A stretch of 64,000 nucleotides of DNA, taken from Varroa destructor. Taxonomy: Eukaryota > Arthropoda > Arachnida > Mesostigmata > Varroidae. Shown piece after piece: positions 49,753 through 61,078 of this stretch. The position numbers were made by a program, and so were the translations under genes. The notes under the pieces were generated by a model that worked only from the letters and a program-made list of their open reading frames with translations, was not told the origin of the DNA and ran no database searches. The stretch is taken from positions 4,435,858 through 4,499,857 of the forward strand of contig NW_019211454.1 in assembly GCF_002443255.2 (NCBI RefSeq), in the 5' to 3' direction. Each line of letters begins with the position of its first letter. Position 1 is the stretch's first letter.

Positions 49753-50300
49753 TGTGATTAGCTGTATTATGAATATATATATTTTGCAGGCGCTGACATC
49801 CAGATGCGCAATGGGCAGATGACAGACGGGACAGCAGCAAAGGCGCCAGCAATACGAGCAGATCGCAATAAAAGGCCAGAGACACCGATGGCTCCGAAAA
49901 TGAACGATGGCAAATGGAAACGAGAGAAAATAAAAATAATCACAATGGAATATCGCTTGAGGTAGTGGCGGCGGCAGTGTCCAGGTCAATGCTAGACGTC
50001 AGCCGCAGGGGTTGCGTCGCGCCCCCGTGACGCGATAGCCGTCCCTCCTATGACCAGTACAGCTGTGGCCATCTGGTGCTGGTGAGGTGTTGGCATCGCT
50101 ATGCGTTGCAGGACAAGAGGGGGCTCCTTATCTGCTAGGTAGCCAGCTAGCGGATTAGTCCGAAGGAGATCTGTCTGTCGATCTGGAAATTTGTATGGAT
50201 TTCTCGATGAGAAAAGGTTGATGAGTATATGAGGATGTATGTGTGCGCATTTGGGATGATGTGACACCCGTGTCTAAATGTGATATTCGCTAGACTCCGG

Positions 50301-52451
50301 CCCCGAGTCGGGGTTACGAAATCGGCGCTTTTAGTTTAGCATTAAACATCTTAGCGATTGTGTGTGACTAGTGATCGTGACATGGTGGATCAGCGCAGAA
50401 AAGCAACAGACAAGTCGTTTGTAATACAATAGATGTTAAGTGTAACATTACCATAACTAAGCAACGCCATACGATATTAGGTAACGATGGACTATCACAC
50501 AGCATTTCGTGCATAAAGTTGACACAGAAAAATTATCAGCGTGCCATTTTTAGGTAAGGCTTTTGAGCGTAGCTAATGGAGACACAGTATTTCACATCTC
50601 TACGATATTATGGGCCTATATACATTATATTATAGACGCTAAACATGAACTCGGTCAGAAGGAGAGAAACACTGCTTGGTTGAAAACAAGGCTGAACTAC
50701 CTGTTGAAGCTTCTACAAAAGCAGTGCTGAAACCAGATCATTATTACTTCTTTAATGTCTTTATTTCTGACGCGTGGTACAAACACTTTCTGCTGACATG
50801 GTCAAAACAATAAAACTGTGTACCGTTTGGCAACGCGTAAAAATATCATCTAAGATCGAAATCCTTTTCGTCTTTTCTCTTAGATAATATTTAACCCGCT
50901 CGACATGTACAAGTGTTAGTCAACATTCGATCCTCTGATTTAAGTAATTGTTGTATCGTCCATACTTTGTGGGCACGATCTGAGGCGTACATATACAGAT
51001 AATTTCGTATCATCTTGTACATTATTTACGCTGAGCGTCGTTGTGGAGTGAATCTTTTTGGGGCAACTTCGTTTATTATACTTATGGCAGAACTTCGATT
51101 GCCATCGGAAAAGAACGAGTTGACGTTGCGAGTTGGCGGCGTCAGAAGCCGTGAATCGGGCAGGTCTTTAGTTGTAGCGGGTAAGCGATTCAGTCCCGAG
51201 CATATCCGTCACGGTAGGAGTCACGATGATTTCCGGCTTGATATTAGCTACTTCGTCCTACAAAGAGTCGCAGGCAGCATAACCACCACGAAAGTCTGAT
51301 GTCAATTGAAAACGATAAAGCATTTAAAACGCAGTTTATTATGCGAGAGTATAGCAATGACTTGAGATATTTTTGATGACCTCAGATGTTTTCCTACGTT
51401 GGTACAGAGTTTAGATGTACGAGGGTTTGTTTAGGCCATAAACGGTAACATTTTTGAATTAGACGTACCCTATCAGGCTAGTCTGAGTGTGCCACAGACG
51501 TGGCACAATATTATAAACCGAGCTGCAGTTGTTGTACATACTAAGTTACTAGCTTATTGAGTGCATTTACAGCAGCCATCAAAAGGTGATGCATCCTTTC
51601 AGACGGCAAAGTACCCACTACGCGTCTCGTTGAAACAAATCTACAGACGTAGCCTGTAGTTTATATATATAGCAATCTATTTAGGTCCGACGGCTGTTCG
51701 ACCCAGGCCGTACTATCTTGTCTATGGAGAAATGCAGTTTGACGTGTGAGCTATTTCGACAATTGACTCCTGTCTATTGAAGTACTGCGTGGTTGTATCG
51801 TACATTTTTCAGCAACATAAAATCAAGCTGAAGTGATGGTCTAATTAGGCATTGCGGGATTACTTATCAAGAAATGGGTACCTTTGCTACAGCGCGGTAA
51901 GGACTCTCTTCGACTAGAAAACCACATATGAGGATCGCAGACCTGTAACGAATTGCTAGCTAAGTACCACTATACACGCTGATACGGATTACGTCAACGT
52001 ACGCTACAAGACCAAAAGATGGATCTAACAACAGTTTAAGCTGCTGTATATGTGTCGTATTGCGTTTTCCAAAGATGAATCATGATCAAAACAATCTGAA
52101 TAGTAAATCTTCTGTAGTGTTAAATATAAATAGTAATTTTATCGACTGAGTTTTATTCTCTTTTTGCAATGATACCGTCACGACTCGAGTCGGAAGTTCT
52201 TCTTAATAAATGTCGTAAAGTTGTTCCCCCAGCTTATAGTGAACCATACATCCGACCACGACCCTTGAATTTGCGCAATGTCATAGGAAGACCAACAACT
52301 CTGCGTCTGATTGATACTGATACGGCCACTTGTACTCGAGCAGAATGTTGCTTTGCTTCTATTTACGTTGCTTTTATATTATATGTTAGAATACGTTTAA
52401 GCGGATTTCGAAAAAATGACACCCTAATTAAATAGGCGTACGACGCACATA
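50301..52451. other. gene-free stretch
   Basis: No gene recognised. A possible small exon lies at about 51081-51180: a TTATGGCAG acceptor and a GCGG|GTAAGC donor with one open frame. It has no identifiable product. An 88-codon plus frame at 52169-52435 is likewise unidentified. Confidence 0.45.
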
Positions 52452-52520
52452 CCCGCGATAGCTTAATGGGTAACGCATTTACGTGTTAGTCTTCAGGGAC
52501 ACGCTGACATGGACAGACTT
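52452..52520 (+). mobile_element. tRNA-derived SINE head, second copy
   Basis: It shares the exact 19-base A-box stretch gatagcttaatgggtaacg with the copy at 1289, followed by a related tgttagtctt segment and a degraded B-box region. It is not a functional tRNA. A 17-bp hairpin lies 50 bases further on. Confidence 0.45.
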
Positions 52521-52570
52521 CCGTCCGTCTAGCAGTGATATAGGACGAGGCGGGACAAAAATTAATTGAG

Positions 52571-52607
52571 AATAGTAACGTGACACCCCAGGTGTCACGC
52601 TACTATC
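52571..52607. repeat. 17-bp inverted repeat with 3-base loop
   Basis: Arms 52571-52587 and 52591-52607 match at 15 of 17 positions around cca. It could form a cruciform or RNA hairpin. It lies next to the SINE-like copy and may mark an element end. Confidence 0.75.
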
Positions 52608-53447
52608 TTCAAATAATTTCGATGTGCGTAAAATTACGTATCATGTATTCATACAATAGTAGTATTTGGTCTACATTTTTCAAGCGAGGGTTCTTAAAAT
52701 GCTGCGCTGGGGATTATGCTTTGCTTATTGCACTGGGAGTTACTAAGTAATTCAATTGGTGGCGGGCTTTTTGTTTCCGTTGACTCGGCGGGATCTGTGG
52801 TAACGATTGCACGTCACCGTTGGCCATTCCGTGAATTCAAATTGCGTGAACCGGCTAATTTTCCAGAAAAAATGCTGCTACAGTAGTAGTCGCTGAAACT
52901 TCACGCAGCTTAAAACAAACAAAGATAATAGCGTCGATATGTTACCATTTTCAGTATGGTTTTAAACAGATTCACACTTGAAAATTGTTAAAACACAATT
53001 AGACTGAACCAGATAAGAAAGCTTTGGACTGTAATGGAACCGCGGAGATGCGTTCGCCGCAAAAACAACACTTGTAATCTGCATCAATTGATCCCTACAC
53101 GTATAATTCGCCCCCGTATATTAGCCCCCAGATGACGCAGCACTAGCCATCGCGATTTTTACCTTAGGCATGTTCAAGCTAGCCAAGAACCAGTTACAAT
53201 TTGCATTGTTTGTGCATGCACAAGGCCGCGTGTCAACACGTCGCGTGCAACTATATATATATAGGCACCCACGCGCTAGACGGTGAAGTCGAGGAATTTT
53301 CAAGCTGAATAATAAAAAGCAGTATCGCGATCGTCACTGTCGTGATAGCTTCATGCATCATCACAAACACATGTAGCGAATCGCATAACAGAGATGCCCG
53401 GCGGAGGGCATCGATACATAATGCAGGAACAAAATAAGGCCCTGTCC

Positions 53448-53501
53448 CCCAGGAGCCAACGGTGCATAACTATGCATATGCCGTAACGTCACGCTCCTGG
53501 G
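53448..53501. repeat. imperfect hairpin, about 54 bases
   Basis: Outer arms cccaggagc and gctcctggg are perfectly complementary (9 bp). Inner arms cggtgcata and tatgcatatgccg can pair with one bulge. Size and shape approach a small microRNA-like precursor, but no conservation evidence is available. Confidence 0.5.
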
Positions 53502-53935
53502 TCATCTACGCCGCTCTCATCTATTGCATAGATGTATATTCGTTGCTGCTGCTGACGCCAGTCGGATCTGTTGTTTGGCCGTTGCTAATTTGTATGTGAA
53601 GTTCGGTCGAACTGAATCGGCCGACCCGGGACGACTGGCTATTCAGTTACCACTGCTGAAGTTGCATTAGCCCATTTGTTGCTGACCACTTTCAAACAAA
53701 CGACAGCGATGATAATTTACGATCTCCAGTCGACACTCATTGGGGGGAAAGCACTTCGCCAGTTCGTCGTATGTTCCACTACGACGGCCATTGTTGCACT
53801 GCTATTCCTAGCAGTTCGTATAGGTAACCTACTTGATTTCTCAATGTACAGTTTGGCTTGACCGTTCGATACTACTGACATTTCTCAGATAACAATGGTG
53901 ATACTGCTGTTAAGGGTTTAGAAAAGACTTCTTTT

Positions 53936-53960
53936 GGGGGGGGGGGTAGGGGGTAGGGGG
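53936..53960 (+). other. G-quadruplex motif
   Basis: An eleven-G run followed by two GGGGG runs, all separated by TA. The first run can supply two tetrad strands, so a stable plus-strand G4 with 2-base loops is possible. Confidence 0.75.
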
Positions 53961-54249
53961 AGGCTTTCATATAACACCGCTGTTCGAAACCGAATCTGTT
54001 ACGTAAGGTTGACTATAAATGTTTGCGATGCTTTGTTTGTGCTGTTAGTAATGAGTGCACACTGTGAATGCTCTTTGTCTATTTTCGTAAAATTATACAT
54101 ATGATAAGCCCTCATTTATGGGGCGTTCGTGTACGTGATTGATACGTTAATGCCGCTCCATTCGCGATTTCTAGTCCCCACACGAATTGCCAGGTCGTTG
54201 AACTGCATTCTAATGAGTAACGATTGCTGGATGGTCAGACTGGTGCGAG

Positions 54250-54590
54250 ATCATAACATAGCGCCATATAGTGGATAGGAGTCTGGTTATTTCTGCTTCG
54301 GCAAATTGGCCAGGCGTGGACGTCACATGAATGTTAGTCAGGACACGACGAACAGTGGACGTGCATAGATAGAAAGGGCTTTAATAGAATCGGCCTGGTC
54401 ATATCGACCGCTCTTTCGCTGGATGCATTTGTTGTCTTTCCGACCGCCGCCTACGTGCAGTTCAACAACGGCGCGATTATTCAAATTGTACTTAACTATA
54501 CTGGCATGCAAGTTCGGCAAGTGACGGAGCGATCATCGTTTCCGCTTCGATACATCGGATCTGCGGAATAAAAACGCTTACTCAAGCAAA
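54250..54590 (-). pseudogene. probable Tc1-like transposase N-terminal fragment
   Basis: The minus strand reads, over two or three frames, pieces resembling the DNA-binding half of a Tc1 transposase: IVKYNLNN...VGGGRKDN (compare the family's VLKRYRETGS...GSGRPRKTT) followed by STVRRVLTNIHV (compare SVSTVRRRLLEAGL). Stops and frameshifts are frequent, and the catalytic DDE half is not clear downstream. Assignment rests on remembered consensus. Confidence 0.4.
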
Positions 54591-56226
54591 TCAACCGTAA
54601 CTGTTAACTACTTGCAAAGTAAAAGAAACTTATGGAGGATGTGCGCGTTGATTTTCGTCGTGAATTTTATCCCGGCCTTCATATCTTGCTATCTTGTATC
54701 CTATGTGGCCTTTCTCCTTCAGTTGGTCTAACCGCAAGTGTTGCCATTATTCTTGCTAACATTTATCCTTTTAAGCATACAACTGCAGGTAAACAAATTG
54801 TTGTCTAGAGATCCGTCAAGAAGTATTAAAGAGCTTGAAGAAAATTCGCTCACAATATCTAACAGGTTGATTTTGTGTCGTGGGATAACGTTTGAACTAA
54901 CGCCCCATAGATTTAAAGCCACTGGTTTCGGATCACGAAAAAAAAACACATTCTGGTAACAGCAAAGCGTGCCCTTATTGTCGAAACGGTTTTTTGTTTG
55001 TGACTTATAATAACAATTTCTTTTTGCAGTTTCATAGATTCAATTAAAACATTTCACATATGATTAGATTTAATATTAGGTACGTAATTTAGCGAAAAAA
55101 AAAAAAAGCAATCAGCAAAAGTACTTTCCTAACTACGACAGTACGATCATCGTATGAGTTCCGTTTGTCAAAACCTCCCCGATCTGCTCCGGATACGACA
55201 ACTGTAATAACAACAAAAACATGGCTACATGTTAAAAGTAAGTTGCAATAGACGCACAAGGTCTAAGACTTCTTTGCTCGACCAACGCCTTATTACTTTG
55301 TCGTTTACATGATATTCGGTTGGTTTTACCAAATTAAGCCGTACATCACGGTTTCTTATGACCACACAACTATATACACCGAAGCTCTATGTGATACCTC
55401 ACACCGACATGAATTACATCGTAGCCATTGCTCTAAGGCAGAGTAGAACATAATGCTAACGGAAGTTTGGCCCTAGGCAGGGAAATTTTTACTGTTCCTG
55501 CCATTATCATCACTGTGATCCCAAAGAATATAAATAGTAACGGCATGTTAATTAGCGACGATAGTCTGTGTTTGATGATACAACGACTGACCGTTTGCTA
55601 AATGTGACTCGATGTGTGTGTCTGTCTGACGACTTCAGCCGGTCGCCTCAATCCCTGCGAAACAAGAATGACGTCTGATGGGAACGCCGAGAAAAAATTG
55701 TCCACGTCGAGCCATTGCCTTCGTTTGTTAGGTTTCACAATAGCACAAGCTGTCGCGATAGACGCCGCGGTCAAGGCCCCAAAAAGCGGAGCAGCACATC
55801 TGCAAGGGAGTGACAAGATATAAGGAAGAATTTAAGATTCGACTCTTATCCAGCCTTGTTAATTAATTCGCTCATGTGACCTGGATACGTTTTCTTTTAT
55901 TATTTTTGTCGGTTACTGTTCGTTGCGTTATGCTTTACACCCGCACGATCTATTACGTTATTGTATCTATCTATATATACATATATATTATATCAACATC
56001 TTCTCTTGTTACTGTGCCAAAAGAGGTTAACGTCTGACAGACCGAGAGGAAAAGTACCAAGGACAAAGCGTTGACCCGTAAAAATCTACTGGGTACAATA
56101 CAATGTCTGATGTTGTTCTCTCACTAAAATTCATCCATTAATGTATTGTGATAAAATAACGCTAAAAATTATAATAATACCGGTGTTTGCACACCAGTTT
56201 CTCTTCAATAACAACCATATGATAAA

Positions 56227-56230
<4 letters not shown>

Positions 56231-56258
<28 letters not shown>
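56231..56258. repeat. (AT)14 microsatellite
   Basis: A perfect AT tract of 28 bases. Confidence 0.95.
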
Positions 56259-57334
56259 CTGCATTTCGGAATTTATTATTATTTATACGTTAGTATTGAT
56301 ATACATGACATTTTATTGATTATAATCATGATCACAAGAAGCATCAAAAATCTGTTTTTTTTTTTTGTTGTGTAAATATTTCGGCAGCAGGTACAGGTAA
56401 CATACAATGCGGTGCTGTTCTACCGAGCAGCGCTCTACGATAAAGAAGCACAAATTAAAAATGTCTAAAATTAGTTTTCTGCATTTTGTTTTTATAAATA
56501 GTATCATTACTATTATTCAAATGGTCGTTGTGTGCCAAAGAGGCTCCGTATACGGTACATATATGTTGATCTATCCTTCACGCTGACGGAGTCTGTTTCG
56601 TGGCAGTTTCACCTGGGATAGTAATAAAGTGTGAATATGTTGGTACTCTGCTGCTAGGACCTACCTATATAGAAAATAACAATATGTTGGATAAAATTTC
56701 CTGTAATAGTCAGTCCATGTGGCTGAGCTCGGTCACGTTAATTGAGCGTCTCGAACGATGATTTTGATTATCCTTGTGTCTCATTCTTTCATTGTATTGT
56801 TTTTCTCCTACGGCCATCGCTGTCCATATATGTAGTATATATACAATCTAGATAGTTCGTAAGAGGAAACATCTGCGGAAAAGAAAGGCAAAAGCCGAGC
56901 TCGTTTTGTGCGGTCATCCCGCTCTCCGTTTGCATTATTTATTGTGAATTCGAGCCTGTCGTAGAGGGGTAGCACCCTGTTGCAGCAAGACGCCCGAAGC
57001 AATTATGTCGTCATCGACTAAAAACGCGAGCAGGGACTCAAATCGTTCTTATATTCAACGGCAATATGAGCTGCGGCCGTCACAAGAGAAGATATAGATC
57101 ATCATCAAAAATAGAAGAAAACGCACGACTCCGAGCGGTACTTCCCTCGCCCGCTTCATCTCGTGCACAGCAACGTTTCACAAATTATCTATATATATAC
57201 ATTTATGAGTCATAGCGACGCTTAGCGATGGACTTCAGCAGGAGCCGCGACTACGACTGATGCGCTAACCGGCGTTCGCTACTCTCTGTGGTTTAGCCTA
57301 TTGACAGTACCAATAGTCCCACACCCCCGGACAC

Positions 57335-57501
57335 CCGTCTGCACGAGTGCAAATAGAAAATAAGGTATGAACGCATTTGAAATGGCGGTGAGTGCCGACG
57401 GCAGCAACGACTGAAAATGGCTGTTGGCCCTGGCGATTGAACGACGAAGGCGCGTGGTATCTGCTTCAAAGACATTGGAAATAGTTCCAGCCACGCTAGG
57501 G
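57335..57501 (-). other. possible coding exon, unidentified
   Basis: A strong acceptor (TTTTTACTTTATTTCGGCAG) at 57502-57504 opens a minus-strand frame PSVAGTISNVFEADTTRLRR..., followed by a hydrophobic segment AFIPYFLFALVQT. A moderate donor ACGG|GTGTCC ends it at 57335; otherwise the frame stops at 57279. GC-rich third positions look coding. No family recognised. Confidence 0.2.
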
Positions 57502-59673
57502 CTGCCGAAATAAAGTAAAAATGATGAACCCGGTCGTTGTATAGGGCCAATCTAGACAGTATGCGCCGCCACTTCTTTTGCAGAAGTCCGGAAGTGGAGA
57601 GGCGGGGCTGTAACGAGGATACACGATGATGCTCAGGAGATCAGAGAAGGGAAGTCGAAAGTGAGTCGAAGTGTCCGTTTACGACATATAACGAGATAGG
57701 ATCGGTAATAAGCCGAAGCGAAACCATTTGACCCTGAAAGAGAAAGGGAGTTCACGTATAAGTATTAATAAGCATAATTTCTATGAGCTATTTAAGAATG
57801 CTATAAATATAAATTATATGTACGCGAGTCATCGTAATGCCCAGATGGAGGGTCTGTTTTTATAATCAAGTACAAATTAGCGATACGAAAATAGACTGCA
57901 AAAGCATAATTGGAATCATAGAAAAGCATGATCAAATCACCAATAAAGTAATTAACCCTATTCAGCGCGAATTAAAGCTTGCATTCAGACAGTCTCAGTA
58001 GGTCGAAGCGTATGCTATTCGACTTAGAACCCCGCCAGATGTTGACTGGAAGAATGTTATAACAGAGAATTTAAAAAAATCGGTGACTATGGGTACGAGT
58101 GACAGACTAGTAGTGCATTCGGCAAAAATTCACAGAAACACTTTCTAAGGAATCGAAAACTTTGATAAAAATTTCCCGGCGTTTCCGGACTTTGACGTGG
58201 AGCGTGCTTTAGAGAATGGCTTTGTAACGGCCTAACTCTGGGATTTCTGATGCAAGCTATTCATTCGTGGTTTAGCTGTCAGCTTGAAGTAAGTATAAAA
58301 AGGGCGAAAGTACGTATAGAAGGAAGTATAGAAGGAACGAAGCTGGGAAGGAAGAGCGTTGACCTATTAGACACACAAAGGGTGCTCACCTTTTTTCAGC
58401 CCTATACTGGACATCAACGACGAAATCAGTTTACTGAATGACTTGCGTCTATTTCGCGCTGTTGAACATCTCTTCCGCTCCGTTAGCCGACAGGGCAAAT
58501 CGTCCTGTGACACCCCTTAGCGAGCAGATTGCCCTGGCTGACTACGTGCCAAGAAGCGTCTAGATCTTAAACAAGGGATGTTCTTGCTCGGGGCGGCCTT
58601 TTCCCTCTTGTCTTCGTGTTTTCCCTTCAGACTTCTTCTCAGCATTGGGTTTTTGAGCGACGCTTCCCTATGATGAGCGCATGTATCGGATTTGAAATAA
58701 TGATGTGTGTTTATTTACGACCAGAGGTGCTCATTCATGGCGTTGCAGGTCCCATAGTGGGAAGCCATTATCGTCACCAGTGAGCTTCGCGCGATGGAGC
58801 CGCAATAACGACCCCTGCCGACGTCTGCGTAAGATTGTTGAAAACGTTGTCCTCATCTCACAGCCGTACGGGACGCCTTCATTTGTTTGTTTTTTTTTTG
58901 GGGGGAATCCTTTTCTCCAATGCAAGTTATAACCCCATATCCGGGTCGGAATTTCTGTAAATTCCGCAATATGGGTTTCTGTGTGCTAGGCGTTGTTGAA
59001 AGGAGAAAATTGAACAACTTGGTCTTATCGGTTTTGCCCCCTCTGCTCAGATATCACAAATGCGAAACGACGTTTGAATGCTCCCGGTATAACAACAAAC
59101 CACTAAACGACATTCTTAGATGGACTATCAGAATAGTACGCTTTTACTGTTAATATTTGTATCGAACGTTAAATAATTTGTACCCTGTCCCAGGAAGGTT
59201 TGACTACGACTAGTGTTGTAATTTTACTCCTAAAATTTGTGCGATGGCTAGGAATGCTCTCAGTTGTGTTACTCAGTGTTTCATACGCGAAACTTTACGA
59301 ACCCGTGACCGTTAACGTGTTCCGAAATCTGTTGGATGTGTATCGTATTAAGTTCATTAATTCAACGTAATAACCTACGTATTCGATATAAACAGCCATA
59401 TAATGCTTCTATTTTTTGTGGTTTTAGAACGCTTATTAGTTAAGTTGTTAAGGTTAAGATACAGAAGACGGTGGATGCGGCCCAAGTGACCTTTGAAATA
59501 TACGGAACTATTTTTGTTTAAACATATGGAAGTATTTGTGCAGCTACTACAGCCACTGACGTCAGCATTTTTGCTTACAGAAAAAAGCAAGGAGCTATGA
59601 ATTTCGGTGATACGAGCGTCGAGGGGCGCCAAAAGATGCGCCGATGATTAATACATCAGCAATGACTGTGAAT

Positions 59674-59694
59674 GGGGTGGGGGGGGGAGGGAGG
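59674..59694 (+). other. G-rich tract, possible G-quadruplex
   Basis: GGGG, a nine-G run, GGG and GG separated by single bases. It can supply four G3 strands, but register is ambiguous. Confidence 0.5.
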
Positions 59695-60160
59695 ATACAT
59701 ACCCGCAGTCGTTAAACCGGGAGGTGTTCAACAAGAGAAGTTCAGAGAGGAACGTCAACAATGCCTCAAAATAGGGCAGATGTGGTCGTGAAAGTACATA
59801 CACGTGCAAGCCGCTTTAACTGGACTACGCTTGTTATCGAACGACACAAATGTTACCGAAAGACCCGTTAGCTTCGTTAGTACGTGCTGAACGGATGATC
59901 CACGGAACCTATAAAACCCTTATATATGTATGGTAATATTGTTTAATGGAACAGCCAAATGGCCTGAAAACGTCTTTACTGCTGTAGGAATATTGGGTGG
60001 TTTTAGCGATTTTACCTGCAGCAAAACGGTCCAGACCGTGTTAACCTTTCTCTAAAATGGTATCAGTGGACCAACGGCAACGGGTTGCGCCCGGCCGTCG
60101 GTACATCTAGGTGTATACACGGATAGACTGGCAGAAGGCAACGTTCTATTTTCGATGATT

Positions 60161-60166
60161 TTTATT
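60161..60166 (-). terminator. poly(A) signal of the candidate terminal exon
   Basis: Minus-strand AATAAA about 15-20 bases beyond the TGA at 60181-60183. It is meaningful only if the upstream exon is real. Confidence 0.3.
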
Positions 60167-60180
60167 TTTGCTCGATCTGC

Positions 60181-60315
60181 TCAACGTCTCTTTAGGAAAA
60201 CGTATGCATTCATTGATGAAACGTGAAGAGTGAGTAGGGTTTCTAGAACGATTTCCTCAATAACTCGTCTCGCTTGTCCAATCAGCGCCGCAGCCCGGAG
60301 CACGACTTGCGCGTC
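60181..60315 (-). CDS. candidate terminal coding exon, unidentified gene
   Basis: On the minus strand a textbook acceptor (CTCTTCTTCCGCAG, AG at 60317-60316) opens exactly 44 codons plus TGA. The frame starts DAQVVLRAAALIGQARR and continues with EEIVLETLLTL, an amphipathic, helix-prone sequence with GC-rich codons. An AATAAA follows about 15 bases after the stop. Acceptor, frame, stop and poly(A) signal in order make this the best unassigned exon of the window. I do not recognise the protein. Upstream exons would lie at higher coordinates, possibly outside the window. Confidence 0.35.
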   Translation of the reverse strand, partial: DAQVVLRAAALIGQARRVIEEIVLETLLTLHVSSMNAYVFLKRR

Positions 60316-60878
60316 CTGCGGAAGAAGAGATTGCCGATTGATTGCAATAAAACGTAGCAAAAAGCTGGATAACGATAATCAACATTTTCTTCCCATATAT
60401 ATTTATAAAGCTATTGAAAATATATATGCATTGTACTACCTATAGCTGAGGTTGTACGGTAATATCTCAATTTAAGGTGCTTAAGTTGTGGTTGTTGTGG
60501 TAATTTAAGGTGTGCGGCAGAGGAGCCAAAATATAATTTGATATTGCAAGGAAATTTCCCTACTCTTTGTCCTTTCTGAGTGATCTAAACGCGAGTTCTC
60601 ACTGCGGGCAGTTACGTTAAATACGAATTACGTGTAGCTCAAGAAATTCACAGTAAATATACTGCCTTTGAACTCCATATTTCGTTTCAACTGCTTGGCC
60701 GTTCAGCAATACAGACATTAAATTTTAACGGAATACATGTGACAAGACTCGGAAGTAAATCTATATTTTTTTCGAATCTTTAAGGACTCTATGCTATTTT
60801 TATAATCCCTAAACTAGATTAACATGCGCTAAGGTGGCTCTATGAGTTTAGAAAGAATATGAAATGGTCGTTCTCTTA

Positions 60879-60914
60879 CCCCTCATGTCCCCCTCTTACC
60901 CCCTTCTCAACCCC
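60879..60914 (-). other. G-quadruplex motif on the minus strand
   Basis: Four C runs of 4-5 on the plus strand (60879-60882, 60889-60893, 60899-60903, 60911-60914) with loops of 5-7 bases. Confidence 0.6.
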
Positions 60915-61018
60915 TTATGCATGCAGATATAAAAAAACTACACCTATAAAAGAAGGATTTATTAATAGCTCTGTTTTAAGCTAGTTACAACTTTATCGAA
61001 GACCGTCGTATTTCATTA

Positions 61019-61020
<2 letters not shown>

Positions 61021-61075
<55 letters not shown>
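61021..61075. repeat. (AT)27 microsatellite
   Basis: A perfect AT tract of 55 bases, the longest in the window and likely to be length-polymorphic. Confidence 0.97.

Positions 61076-61078
<3 letters not shown>

Larger units (their letters stand above)
48400..50300. promoter_or_regulatory. CpG- and CAG/CAA-rich block, probable promoter, 5' leader or first exon
   Basis: GC and CpG content rise sharply against both flanks. Features include a (TTG)n tract at 48791-48813, CAG/CAA/GCA-rich stretches (49030-49080, 49520-49550, 49620-49720), CGG/GCC runs near 49210-49260 and several ATG-initiated frames of 40-55 codons. Long CAG/CAA-rich leaders and Ala/Gln-rich N-termini are typical of arthropod developmental regulators. 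No conserved domain was recognised, so orientation and gene identity are unknown. Confidence 0.35.
54591..60180. other. intergenic stretch with scattered candidate exons
   Basis: No complete gene recognised. Candidate exons near 55600-55797 and 57335-57501 are described separately. The stretch also holds a 28-base AT tract at 56231-56258, a G-rich tract at 59674-59694 and GC-richer patches at 56800-57700. Confidence 0.45.
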
